Below, in pieces: positions 22,868-35,633 of a stretch of 64,000 nt of DNA. The first letter of the stretch is position 1; each line of letters opens with the position of its first letter. The notes beneath the pieces were generated by a model, which saw only the letters and a list, made by a program, of their open reading frames with translations, did no database searches and had not been told where the DNA came from. Position numbers and translations under genes: made by a program. Source of the stretch: Antitrichia curtipendula (lineage: Eukaryota; Streptophyta; Bryopsida; Hypnales; Leucodontaceae); contig OX579635.1 in assembly GCA_951230915.1 (NCBI GenBank), forward strand, positions 11,098,001 through 11,162,000, in the 5' to 3' direction.

Positions 22868-24936
22868 TTAAGTCAGCACTGCACCGAACTGGTTAAGCTC
22901 TTGAGGAACGAGCGAAGCATCCCTGGCAGTCATGGCAGCAGCAACTCGTTCACCGAGCCAGCCATGATAGATCAGTCCTCTCGATCCAAGCCCACCGATC
23001 AGCCACCATTGGGTCTCAGACTGCAGAGGCTGCACCAGCTTGTTCACACAGCCTGCCAATAACACAAATGCTCAGAAATTGGAAAGCATGAGAGGTAGTA
23101 AGAATAAGGATAGTAAAACCGTTGGGGACCTGATCCCGTCTCCTATGATGACCCAGGTACTAACAGCAACTCATCCATCAAACTCTTGCTTGGCCTTGAA
23201 TTAAGAACTGGTGTACGCATGATTTGGCTAGATGTCAATGCCAACAGATCATTGAATGGAAGTGGGGGGGATCTAGGCCACTGACAGTGGTCTACAACCT
23301 CCCACTATGAATGATTGCATAAGAAAATCATAAAAAACGATCTCAACAGTTTCGGCTCTTGTACCCAAAGATCTCTCTGCAGATCTTTAAACCTCCAAAA
23401 CATCACCCCCCCACATACGATAAAATGCATGGAGTGCACAAATAGTATCCTCTACCTAACTCAGAAATTGGAAAGCGTGAAAAGTAGTAAGATCCAGAAT
23501 AGTTTTTGTGAGCATAAAATCAATAGAAACGGATGAGAAAAATCAGACCTGCTAGTGGCAACGCCCCCAACGGGGTCCGTGGTGGCATGGCACGCACGCC
23601 AGCTCGTAAGCTTTTCACCTCCCACTGCTTGATAAGAGGATAGAACTGAGCTGCTCTTTGCAGAAGCTCATCTTGCACCAAAGTTCCTTCCTCCGCAGAC
23701 ACACCTCCACACTCGGGCCCCGAATTCCAATCCTTGGTGGCTCCTATTATCATCGTTCGTGCTCCTTGAACAGCAAGCCAAGTATGGGAAAGCAAATTCG
23801 GTGCCTGAGACTGATACTCTCCGTACTCATCTGGTAGCTCCAAGTGCGCCACAACGCCACGACACATTGCAAGAGGAAGCTTTCCTGCAAGCTCTGGCAA
23901 CAGAACGGCCTTGGATCCCATGCATACCACCACAGCCTCATATCCTTCGCGTGCAAGCTCGCCAAGTGAGCTAACGTGCTGGTTTACAAGAGTCGCACGT
24001 GTCCCGGCACCGGAATCGTGTGCAAAATTCTCACAAGCTAACCAAAGGGCGTCAAGGTACGAACGAGGTTGAAGATTGATGCCTTCAGGAATGTACAATC
24101 CTAACCCTAATTCAGGAAGCTCCAGTCCAGGTACCATCGCCTGTGCCATTGGTCGCTCCAAGCATCGAATGCCATTCCCTGGTGCCAGCTTTCTGGCGTC
24201 CTTGATGTGCTTCTCCGCCACCAGGGGTCGCAAGATGCCCCTCCGCCATGCTATGGGCTTCGTGGGGAGAGCAGAAGCTTCCGCAGCTGCAAGCAAATTC
24301 AGTGCTGCATGCCAACCTTCATTCCCCATCCAAAGAAGCTTTCCTTTCGGGGTGTAAGGGTGAAGTAAACCGCCTGAAACACCCGAAGCACCTCCGCCGA
24401 TGCCAGTCTCGTCGAATAAGTCCACAGAGACGGGTCCTGAACTGGATGTGTGCTGCAATTCGCATTGCAATATTCTTGCTCAGTACGCCACAGCAAAACC
24501 TGAACGAGATAATCAATGCTTTCTGAAGTGCGAATGCTCTCCCAAAGAAGAACTTTGCAGTGCTGGTCCAAAAACAAATGAAATCGAACAAAAAAAAGAA
24601 AGTATCCATATGACCTCTAAGTGCCAAGAAAAACAAGAGTCCGGCATCGAAACGGGCTTACACGTGCATACCTGAAGCAAGTGCCATGCCACCGAAACGC
24701 CAGCAAATCCAGCTCCGAGCACCGCAAACCTGGGAGAAACACCGAGGTTCGCAAACATCAACAAGAACTCACGTCCATGCCGCAACCAGAAGACAGATTT
24801 ATGTCTCCCAAATTGAAGTGCAGAGGTGATGAGAGCACCTGCGTGGCGAGTGGCATTGCGTGGGCAGTCTAACTGAAGAAGAAACTGCTGCTGCTGAAGA
24901 CGAAGGGGCGTTCGACATGGTCGCCATAATTGTCAT
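22868..24936 (-). CDS. FAD-dependent oxidoreductase (DAO-type), probably plastid-targeted
   Basis: Four exons in minus-strand order, 24936-24839, 24729-24672, 24452-23549 and 23052-22868, keep phase with GT-AG junctions and give 414 residues. The DAO family oxidises amines or amino acids with bound FAD; close plant relatives such as Arabidopsis At5g48440 have no settled substrate. The FAD-binding Rossmann motif is VLGAGFAG (36-43), followed by VDLFDE (62-67) and GIGGGASG (69-76), which fit the adenine and pyrophosphate contacts. The C-terminal motif WWLIGGLGSRGLIYH (369-383) closes the FAD site. The first 30 residues are rich in Ser, Ala and Thr and lack acids, like a transit peptide. Exon 1 was found by phase matching (CGC AG|GTGCTC). 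A second possible start lies three codons downstream. The gene is divergent from the phosphoesterase at 25785. Confidence 0.9.
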
Positions 24937-25604
24937 CTCTTCTGAACTAGAGACTGATTGAGAACAGTCTCTTGATGATGGACAGCCTCATGGCTCCACC
25001 ATAAAACGCAATACAATCCTAGTTCTTCCGAAACGCTGATAAATTCAAGTATAGTTGCGAATTCCGCCATAGCTGCAACGCCGAAGAGTTTCTCAACAAG
25101 AATCCTGTGGGCATGCCCATCGGGTCTTGCAGGCCAGGGCCTCGAAAACGGATGAGGAACGATGAACTTAGACAGAATCCATCTTCTTTTATCATCATTT
25201 TCATCCATTGTCTTCTTGTCACTAAGCTTGTGTTTCTTTCTCAGCTTGGGAGACACAAGTGAGCATGTACTGGGGAGGACCGTGGTACTTTGCAATCTGT
25301 GAGGAAGAACAGAAGAGCCCGAGCTGTCCGCATTGATGTCCATTCAACTCGCATAATCTTTCACATCGAAGCTCAGCAGCTTCTTCTTGACAAAGTCGTG
25401 GAATTGTTTCAAACTTAGACGGACTTGAGGTAAGCTTAGCGTAACATAGAGCTTACTTTGCAACCCTAAGCTACTTGTCATAGCTACGACGACCTCCGTT
25501 TGCGCGATCACCCTGATCACATTGCGTGATAGGATGGAAGTATTGTAGATTCCGGACGCCATTGTAATTGGTTTCGATTTTCGGCCAAATTTATGCAAAT
25601 TCAC
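24937..25604 (-). other. Upstream open frame run of unknown status
   Basis: Two minus-strand frames, 25604-25344 and 25343-24933, are in the same frame and separated only by one TGA immediately followed by ATG. Together they span over 220 codons with a single stop and end at the start of the oxidoreductase gene. Composition is plausible for protein but no family is recognised. They may be upstream ORFs in a long leader, a decayed gene, or chance. Confidence 0.25.
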
Positions 25605-25784
25605 GAATATGTCGACGAGTTCTTACTCAGAGAATTTGTGAGTGTGTGTGTGTTAGGTGAATTTCCATTCAGATTAGGTGAGATCATTGTAGCAAATGCC
25701 TCGATTAGAGCGCTGTGCTGGACGCCACCGTGTGAGCTTGGCAGCATCATCGACTTGAGAGTTGGGAGGTTGTAGCGATTGAAG
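25605..25784. promoter_or_regulatory. Probable shared promoter region between divergent genes
   Basis: The oxidoreductase (minus, ATG at 24936) and the phosphoesterase (plus, ATG at 25785) diverge with 848 bp between start codons. No clear TATA box is seen, which is common for housekeeping plant genes. The exact start sites cannot be set from sequence. Confidence 0.35.
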
Positions 25785-28700
25785 ATGCAGAAGCGATGGA
25801 AAGTGGCAGCGGTGATGGGGTGTTTGTGGGCAGCGACGCTCATGTATGGCGAGGTGCTCTCGTACTGGGTGCCCGTCCTCACTTGTCCCTGGCCATCTCT
25901 CGCATCCGTAAGAAGACCAACCCTTCTTATTTCTTTGTTTCTTTCCTTCCCACTCGTTGTTGCATTCTGAATTGTTGCAAATGAGTGTGTGTGAAACGGG
26001 ACATGGTTAACCACGGATTGAAACTAGAAGTATATTTGGCTCCGCCTGCGTTAACCAGCCAAATAGTGCCGATCGGGTAGTTGAAATTAGTGGCTACGTG
26101 CCTGCACTGCTCACGTTTCGTCCGTTAGCAAATTGGTACTCAAGCCCGCTAACCAAATTGCAATGAAGTCAAAATTCATCAGTTCACTTTAGCCCCCTCA
26201 GTGCCCAAGCTGCGAACCAGAAAATCTATTCATTATAGGAACTTTCAAAACATAGCCATATAGGTAAAAATTGAGCATAGATTTCTTCTTTCTATTGTTA
26301 CGTTTTTATCTTCTTTGAAGATTCTTAAATGATTTATTTCAACTCCTATAGATATGGATGCGACCACTTTGGCTAATTCCGTGATTTTGGACAAGTAATA
26401 TAACTGTGTTTACGGTATACTGGTGGTTTAAAGCGTTAAATCCACCTGCACCAACCAAGCTGGACTTGTTGCCTTGCAAGTGTTGTCATTACAATAGGTC
26501 TGATAACTTCCTACTAGCTAATGGACCTTAACGCCCCACATAGATAATTGGCACTACTTGATTGTTGCGGGCATGACCTAAGATTCTTCAAATGGTGGCA
26601 TATTGACAATTTCTCCATCTTGTAATGTGATGCGAGACTGGGAAGTCTTGTCAGATTATACATAACGAGGTAGTCACTAGAACTACATGCCTCTGCTGAT
26701 TGTGGGATTGTTTGTATGATTTTAATATCAGAGTGCATCTGAAGTTGGCGGTGCATCCACAAACGTAATTCGAGTTGCTGTGATTGCAGATCCCCAGGTA
26801 GGGTTTCGCTTGATACTTGATTCCCAACGCTTGAGCTTCAACTGCATCGTGTTCCTGATACTTGATTCTCCTCGTAATTTCTGGGTCATTCCCATTGGTT
26901 TATGTCTTGTGCTCTTGACTACACTGAAATGAGATTGTACGTAGTTTTATGCCGCAGATATGAGTATCATACGTTTGAAGTCCATTCTTCCTCAGCTCTA
27001 ATAGGAGAGAGTATTGACTGTGAGTAGGTCTTATGAAAAGTAGTGTCAAGTCTTACATAAGACAAACTTCCACACAATATGTGCCATCTAAATTGATTTG
27101 TGGCCCTACAGCTGACAGATCGCACGTCTTATAATCAAAAACCAGGGTCCTTGGCTCTTCGTTTGACACAATTCTACTCTGATATCTATATGCGCCGCGC
27201 CTTCCGGTCTTCTGTGCTCGGCAAAAAACCAGATCAAATCATATTTCTTGGTGACCTTCTCGATGGAGGCCCAATTCTAGAGCGAGAGGAGTAAGTTGTT
27301 ACTCAGTTTTCTTATTGTCTTCATGAACAGATTGTTCTGTTAACCTTCATGGACCCAAATTCCTCGGTTTTAAAATGACCATCGTGGTAGATCATGTTGT
27401 GAACAATTATATTCAGACACGGTCAAAGCTTATATGACCAGGATCAATGAAGAGCATTTGTGGGTCAGAATATTATTGAAATTGAACAAAAGAAGTCTCC
27501 ATTTGACTAGATGGTATGTAGTCATGTAGGTGGTTTATGTGCTTACAGTTGCTCTTAGAATGACAGTTTGGGATCACTTAAATCGACATTCTCAATTACT
27601 TCAGGACGCTTATGATGATGTGCTGATGATTGCAGTTGGCAAGAATCGCTGAAACGATTTGAACACATTTTTGACCAGTCTGAAGGTGGAGTTGAACCAG
27701 GAAGGCAGTCGCCTCGGATTCCTACCTACACTCTTCCGGGTAATCACGATTTAGGTTATGAAGCTATGGAGTCTGCAAATACAGAGGTACTTTGGTATTT
27801 CTGTATCTTATTTGGTGCAGTCTCTTCTTTGCTTCATACAATGCATTCGGAAACCTTTTAAAAGTCTAGAAAACGTTCTTTTAACATGTTGTACATTGGA
27901 TCCAGGCCGTGGAGCGTTACCGGAAAGTTTTTGGCCCATTGGAGCACAATGTCACTATTGGAGGTGTAGAGTTTGTGTTTGTGGATGCTCAAGCTCTTGA
28001 TGGTAAAGACTACCTACTCTGCCCTCGCCCGTCATTTGAATCTTTATCAATAGAATATTCATGTGATTGCCTTCTTTCTTTTGAAATGAGTTGTGTCTAC
28101 ATTTCTCTCCGTCTGATAACTGTAATTTTATACTGTAAGGACCTTACAAGCATCCCTTTCTAATCCCATGTTGGATTTAGCAAATGAACATCTTGGTAAA
28201 CCTGGCTCTTGTGCGTATCTTGTCATTAAATTAAAATTTCCTGCGCTTTTTGTAAGTTTTCAATTCAGTGTAGCGGCAATAGAATTATCTAATAACAGTG
28301 AAATCAGTTTCTTAAATGCTACAGGGTCGGGAGATGTTGCTGCGAGGGCATGGAGTTTTGTAAAGAAGAAGGCGACAGGTAATAGAAAGTCTGAATACCG
28401 TATGTGGATTTGTCTCATGGGAAGGTCCTTGAACAACTATTTCTCAGTATGTTTGACTGAGGTAATGACGCATTCCTTGGGAGACAGTGATGTCACCTTA
28501 AATTTGTGTATACTATGTCCTAAGTGCGTGAACATTGCAATTTACTTCCTTATTTCTGTAACTGTACAGAAAAGAACAATAATGTAAGGGTCTTGGTGAC
28601 ACATATCCCACTCTTCCGACCTGACAATACTCCTTGCGGCAGCAATCGTGCGTCTCCAGTTGTCAATCAGGTGAGATACGTGCAAGCTTTGTAATGTGTG

Positions 28701-31675
28701 CCATTGCCACACAAATTTGCTAATAGATCCCAATTTCTCTAGCATGTAGATGCTGTCGCTCATCACAATTGCACGATACATAATCTTGTGCGGTCATGTC
28801 TATCCTGCGCATAACCACTCTTAATGAAACATTAGAACTAAGATTTACTAAACTCTTATCGTTTTGGATGCAGAGGATGAATAGCCAGCCTCATCAACCC
28901 TACCACATTACGTAAGCATTTTTTATTTTGTTTCCTACTTGTTATGGTCCAAGGAGTAGGCCTTTGAATCAACCTTATGACTAAAGAAAGTTGCGGAGAA
29001 TATGGATATATGGGACAGATATAGTTAAAGAGACTATAAACTATGCTGCAACCCAGCTGGATAGATTCGTAGAATAAATCCAAGGTGAAGAGTTATGAAG
29101 CTCACTATTTTGTCTTATTTTCTCTCTTACATCAAATCCTCAATATCTTGAGAATGATTCATTCTTGCACAATATGGAAAAATGCTTGGATTTGGACCAA
29201 TTTCAAAGTTTGAGTTTATCTTCTTCTATGAATCCTGATTTTCTGCCTCGTTGCTTTATGTCCGTCTTGCTCTGCAGGTACCAAAACTACGTGACAGAGA
29301 AATCATCCTCAAGGCTCTTAAATTCTTTGAAACCTGTAAGCCATCACTCTTGAAGTGTAAATTTGAGCTATTATTGTCTAATATTCTCTTGGCTATATTT
29401 TAGTAATTGCACGTTGTGGTCCCTATCGAGCATTTGATCTTGAAGTGTTAAGATGTCAGCAGTCCTTGTTTCTGGGGTGATGTGCGTTCAGAGTCGGGAA
29501 AGTAACAATGAAATACTGTTTGGTGGAACATTTTCCGATTCTGGTTGCTCTTCAAATAAGTTTCATAAGATGATCGGCTGTCAGATCACATCTTTAAGTG
29601 AATGGATTTTGCCAGGCCATGGTGCTGTCGGGCCACGACCATGACCAGTGTTTCATTCTTCATAGATCCAAACAAGGCTATGTTCCTGAGGTATAGTGAA
29701 CATCTTATTCTCTTTTTAATTGCTTATAGTCATAGACAGTTCTGGTCATTGCAATCTTTGTGTGTTCTGGCCATCACAAGAGTCTGCAAGTCACTTTTTA
29801 GTCCAATACCATTTCTTATTCAGATTTGAATCTTTTTCGTTGTTTTTGGTTCAGCACACTGTGGGCACCTTCAGCTGGCAACAGGGAAACCATTTTCCCT
29901 CTTTCATGTTGCTTTCAGTAAGCTTGAATGCCTCTAGAGTTGCAACTCTGGAAGATGTGGTGGCCTCTAGGCTGTGCTGGCTTCCAGTGCAAATTGCTAT
30001 TTACATCTGGTAAGTATCCCCTTAATGTGGATTTTGGACAAAACTTAGATGTGCTATAATATAAGGCTTCCTAAACTTCTTTGAAATTCGCAATAAAAGA
30101 GAAATGTTAGTCATGATTTTCAGAAATTAATCATACAGTCAAACGTGAATGTCAAGTCAAGTTAGAAGCACATACTTTGATGGGCTAAAACTATGAAATG
30201 ATCAACATGGTATACCATACCCGGTGGTCAGGGTCGGCATTCCTTGCTGGAGAATTAATTAAAGTTGGCAAATGTGGTTTGGCAGATGCTTAAAATTAGA
30301 TTTGTTTTTATTACCTACAATTTTTTATTTTTGAAAGAATAACATCCCACAAATTCTGGCATCTGTGTTTTAAATAATTTTTGCTGACCCTGACCACCTG
30401 GTACAGTAGTATGAAAACAATTTTTTTTATTGTATGTGTTCAAAGTACTAAAATTTTCTATATACAGTGAATTTTTTAACAGACGATAAACTTAGACCCT
30501 TGGTTACAGCATTAGCCGATTGTACATATCGCCGGAGAAGAACTTGACCTGAGGCATACACCGTAATGGTTAAATGATTTTATCTGTTCCTCCATTGCAT
30601 GTGTAAATCAGGTACGGGGTACTGCTGGCTATCACATTACTTTCCCTGATGTTCTGGCCATCACAAGGGTTATCAGGGACCTGGATTGTTGAGCATGCAA
30701 AGTCGATTGCAGCTGAGCTCTTCAAACCTCAGAAGGTGAAAGTCAAGGACGAAGATGTGGAATGGGAGATGGTCTGGGATGCCGAGGGCGGGATGCATTT
30801 GCTCAATAAGGGGCCGAAAACTGTGCCTGTGTTGGTCGATTCTACATCTACATCTGGAAAGAGGTAAGTTCGTGATTATCTATAACATCATAACTTATAT
30901 GGAGAGCATAAATCACAAGATTATATTCGCAAGATTCCAACTCAGTTTTTAGACTTGGATTGCTTCAAGAATCTACTAGACAATGTCATAGGGAGATTAA
31001 TCATGGAGTGGCAAGATAAGCATGACGCAATTCATAAGGAAGGTGCCTCATGATTCATGGGAGGCCCTCCTATGATCACCTGCTCAGAAGGCATTTAATT
31101 ACGCCACTATCTGAAATATAGCTCAAAACCTTCTTACAATTTCAAAGAAGTGATCAGGGATGTCTCCCCATGATTGACCTACTTAATTGTCATCTTCTCA
31201 TTTGTCATGTCTCCACAATTGATGTCCAAAAAGTACTGAAACTGTAAATTTTACTGAAAATCCTGTGAACATCCTGTTTCCTTTAGTTGAACTTTTCAGT
31301 ACAAAATATCCAGGTGTGTCTGAGTCAATCTATCTGGAATTTGGGTGGCAATGTTTGGAACTTCAGTTTGAATTATGGTTGTCTACTTTCATATTAGTCT
31401 GTCCATTCTTTTAACACCTTTAAGGGCCTTTGCAATGCAGAGGGAATGTTGCGAGGCGTGCAGGTCATGATTTATCCACGGACACAGTTATAAAAACACC
31501 GACAGTGTCAGGCCCTCCCGGCCAAACCACAAGCACCTTCATGCGAAGGGTGAGAACAAGGACAAGCCCATTCCCAGCTAAAGTACTCCAGACCCTCGGT
31601 CCAGTTGTGGTATTAGCAACTCTTAATTCCAGTTTCTATGTTTTGTTACTCATGAAGGATTGGGGTCCTCTGTAA
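25785..31675 (+). CDS. Ted1/PGAP5-like metallophosphoesterase, ER-type membrane protein
   Basis: Thirteen exons end at 25907, 26797, 27290, 27786, 28002, 28378, 28670, 28911, 29335, 29690, 30009, 30863 and 31675. They begin at 25785, 26732, 27112, 27636, 27906, 28325, 28570, 28874, 29278, 29616, 29855, 30612 and 31441. All junctions are GT-AG and in phase, giving 527 residues. The calcineurin-like metal motifs are in order: VIADPQ (58-63), GDLLDGG (110-116), GNHD (158-161), THIPLFR (234-240) and SGHDHDQC (294-301). Hydrophobic segments lie near 7-24, 356-382 and 503-521. The family (yeast Ted1 and Cdc1, animal PGAP5; plant homologue At1g53710) trims ethanolamine-phosphate from GPI anchors in the ER or Golgi, so this role is inferred here. 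The start is the first ATG, which gives an N-terminal membrane segment. Confidence 0.92.
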
Positions 31676-33700
31676 CTTATTTCTGATTTACTTTTAACAA
31701 CATTTACTTCAGCTAAATAGTTATTTGTAAGGATCTATGCATTGTCACTGATTCTGGTGGTTTGATTTTTTAAATTTCTGTAGAGCTCTTTGTTTTGTAA
31801 GAATATTATAACAAGATGGCAAGATGTAACTTGTAATTTGGGAAGGCCATGCAGCTGCCAAGAAAGCGCTGCCATTCTCAAGTCCCTGAAAATCAAATAG
31901 ACTGCTGCTTCTTTCTGAACAAAGATATGTAAAAATTGAAAAGATCATATGCTTTGGTGCAAATTTCAAATCCTTAACTTATCTAATGGTTTTGTTTGTT
32001 TATGTTATTTATCTATGAGGAAGTCCATAATGCAGGTTATGTAATGTTTTGCTGGCGTGAACTGCACTTATAAAAGTCTTGGATTGAGATTTTCTAGCCG
32101 TGTAAAGTAGTCCTCAGTACACTCTACATTAATTGTTTGAATGTCAGGTACTACTTCATAGTATTTTACATCATAAAGCTCAGTTCAGCAAAAAGTTTAC
32201 AACTTTAAATGGCAAGTGCAGCTTACTTCAATGCCTATGAATTTCAGGGCATTTTTTTTTCATTTTTTTGGTGTCACACTTTGCGTGGCAATTGGATTTA
32301 GGTACACAACTTTTGGAGTTTTGCAGTTGTGTTGCCATGAAATTTTTACCGAGGTTGCAGAAGGGAAATATGGTTCTACCATATTTGGGAGGTATTCATA
32401 AATAGAATGGCTATAAAATAGTACCCTTGAGGCCTTGGAGGTTTATCACACTTGACATTTTGAGTACTGGTACCTTTTGCAGGGAGTTACAGCTTGAAAT
32501 TTTTGTTCTCATTTCATGACCCCTTTATCCCTTTCTTGTTGAAAGTTTTCAAAAAATAGCATTGCAATTGCCTTACACTCTTGTTTGAAGAGGTGTGCAA
32601 TTTGAGGGTTCTAGTGGTCCATAAATGATTGCAAACTCAACTCTTTTTGGTCATGTGCCTTCCTAGGAAAGTTCAAAATAATGCTCCCCCCCCAAATCAT
32701 AGTTCCATTTTTTATTTTTTTATTTTTCAACTAAGACACACTGTTTCTACCCAAAAAAAATTCAAAATTGTATTGGAGTGCAGTTCTACGTACTGCAAAG
32801 TACTCATTAGTACTCACCCAAAACGTCTTGAGAAAGAGAAAGGATGAAAGGTGGATTTCATTAGTTTGCATGGACAAATGGAGATGTAACATGGATACAA
32901 GTAAGCAGTCAGTGTGTAATAGTAGTGTTGGAGCAATACTTCCAATTTCGTAACAAAACTGAACTTCTTCCATGTTTCAAACTCTCGGACCCAAACAAAC
33001 CGGATCTCCAAATTCCGACAAAAATACCAGGCTGGGAGACGATTCAAGCCATTACAATCACTCTCTGAAATTAATTACAGATACAACCCAAATCGTGTTC
33101 ATTACGTACTGACTTTGTGAATAAGCATGTATTTGTTTGGCCAATGTACAAGCTCTGCCGGTTTCTAATCAAAGCTTACACTTTCCTATCTTACAGTTGA
33201 TGATCCCTCTGGATAAATTACTTTGGCTGGCATTGTGCTTGCTGCTGCGACTGGCGCTTGCAACTAATCTTTTGGAGTAGTTGAAACGCTTCTTATTTGC
33301 AAAATGGTCTCCTCACCATGTGACCCGAGAATTAAAAACCGAGGGCGCAAGTGCTAGCCTCGTATTACCGGTAGTTAATTTGGCAACTTCATGTTTTCAT
33401 GTCGGTGCCAACCATGGTCCATTACTCAACTACAACTGAGTGCGCTCTTACTAGTCCAATGTAAGCTAGACACGATCAGAAACAGAGCCAGATTCACAAT
33501 GTCATCAGAAACTTGACAGGCACAGACTGATCGATCGATCAGTGCCACACGGATCCCGCCTTCAAGCTTGAGCGTACTCAGCTCGTGAGGAATCGAAGCA
33601 AGGGCTTGTTCTCGTGGCCTCGCTGCTGATCCCAAGGACGAGGAAGACGGCTGAACAACACTGGTCAGCACTGGTCAGCAGTTGACTACTAATTAAGAAT
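31676..33700. other. Gene-free stretch downstream of the phosphoesterase
   Basis: The first few hundred bases are probably 3' untranslated region. The rest shows no gene. At about 33656-33683 the unit cactggtcagca is repeated in tandem, and GATCGATCGATC occurs at about 33529-33542. Confidence 0.5.
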
Positions 33701-33738
33701 TCAAAGGTTGAGTAGAAGCCCAGTACGTAGAAGCATCA

Positions 33739-34032
33739 AAATCATAATGTCAATGCAGGAGAGTTTCGCCATCGTGGCATGTTTCGATTGGTTAAGGAGA
33801 GGCAGATTAACATTGATAATGCTCACTGCTTGCCATGTGCAAATTTTCAACAGGGTGGGAATTTCATTGTTCTGGCAGTAAGAGAAATCTCTACTACTAC
33901 CAACTGGTATTAATTTAGTGAGTGTGGTGGATCTACCTAACAAAATCTACATGCATGAGACTTTTGTTGTTGTGGCATGTTTTGATTTGTTAAGCAATCA
34001 AATGGTTCAACTCTCCTACATTGACATTATGT
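33739..34032. repeat. Imperfect inverted repeat around a shared gtggcatgtttygatt motif
   Basis: The segment cataatgtcaatgcaggaga near 33742 reappears inverted near 34010 (ctcctacattgacattatg). The motif gtggcatgtttcgatt near 33775 recurs directly near 33973. It looks like a decayed foldback element. Confidence 0.45.
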
Positions 34033-35414
34033 CCAGTAATTGCAAAGTAGGTCAAGTCATCAAGAATAATCACCTGTCAATACCAACCTCACCACCCGCA
34101 GCTCGGTAGGTCCTAACCTGAGATTCTTCTTGATATCTTGGTTTGCTTTGCAATTAACTTTGCAATTAACTAGTCCGTAGCTCATTTGAAGAAAAAAAAT
34201 ATAAATTAAATTTCAAGTGTCACAACAGCCCAGAATGCGGGGCATTACATTTTGAAATAACAGCGCTTTTTGAGTGTCTCCTATGAGTACTCAGTTTCAT
34301 TAAATTGCTTGATTTCATATAATTATTTACTGATCAACAAGTGCAATGTTCTTCATTGATTCGATCTGGTAATTTAAAATCTAACCATGTCTGCTGACTG
34401 TATAAAACCAATATTTTGTTAAAATGGCGATGTTCCACAAACTTGACACTTTTTGCGTTTAGACCGTGTGGTCTGAAATCTATAAGAGTCCTACAACAGA
34501 ATGAAAAAAAAAGGCGTTGTAATACCGCCATTTTCACAAAATTTCCCATATACCTACTTTTCACAACACGATGGATCATTGTATATCAAGCATGAAATCT
34601 CTGTCCTTGAGGGCCGGCATTCTGAAATTCGGTGTATTTTCGGTGTATTCGGAGTATTTTCGATGAATCCATGAAGGTGACGATTGTACAGTACTTGTGG
34701 TCAATTTTTACCTCAGTCTATTCACCGTGGTGGAAATTCTATTGATTTCACAAGCAGGGTGAATCTCGAGACAGTGGTTACATATGTGTGTCCTCCACAA
34801 CGTCTGAGGGAGGTTGGTTGAATGTAACATCAGCTGTTTTGTCAGAAGAAAACGGCAGCACTTGGCATCCAGCCCATGCAGATGGATGGATGGATGGACT
34901 CCGTGACGGTGTTCAAAGACCAGTAACGTTTCAACAAACTGTCTTCAGTTCTATGTTGTGTCAGCTAGTGGTGAAGAGGAAAGGGAAGTTTTTATAGTAA
35001 CAACATTGCCCAAAAGATTTTCAACCTGCTCAGAATTGAATTGAACTTGAATCTTCAAAGAAGCTGGCTCGAGTCAGTTCTCAATTTCGTTTCTTTCAAA
35101 TGAATGTACAAGATCGATCATACGTAGAATCTTGAAACGAGTAGAAAATAGTTAATGCGTAGAACACGAAATTTGCCAAAACCTGAGTAATTCTCGAAAA
35201 ATCTAGTCTTTAGAAGGGGCTGATAGGAGACAATGGAGACTCCGTTCTTTGTTTAATATGGCCACTGTCATTTCACTGTCATTTCCTAACGTTGACTTTC
35301 TAAAAACTAGAACCCATGACAAGTCAAGACCGTGCATTCACGGACTACATAGACTAACGTACGAAGATTCTAGACAGACAGACTCACGAACTTGTAATCG
35401 ATCACTGCAAGGCA
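34033..35414. other. Gene-free stretch upstream of the pectinesterase
   Basis: No gene recognised. Near 34628-34665 an 11 to 12-base unit (ttcggtgtatt and variants) is repeated three to four times. The distal part is the pectinesterase promoter region. Confidence 0.5.
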
Positions 35415-35422
35415 TATATAAA
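35415..35422 (+). promoter_or_regulatory. TATA box of the pectinesterase gene
   Basis: TATATAAA lies 212 bases before the chosen ATG, a usual distance in plants with a leader of roughly 180 bases. Confidence 0.6.
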
Positions 35423-35633
35423 CCAAATTAAACTACATCTCGACAGATCCTTCAAACCAGCTCAGACTTCCGGTATATTCAGTCTTATACATTTTGCTGT
35501 TGAATTTGTGCAGCTAGTCAATCGACCAGCACATGCATTAAACATCATGCATGCACACGTACCGACATTGATCACAGCGCATCTCCAAAGTCCCAAATTC
35601 TCTCCAAATTCGACCAAGCATGATTCGAATCCC

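Noticed and set aside
24513..24785. ATG at 24785 as the oxidoreductase start
   Set aside because: The frame before VLGAGFAG is intronic; a phase-2 donor at 24839 joins a better transit peptide from 24936.
35508..35633. Upstream in-frame ATG of the pectinesterase
   Set aside because: Starting there would put 42 residues before the signal peptide, and the ATG at 35634 gives a typical secretory start.
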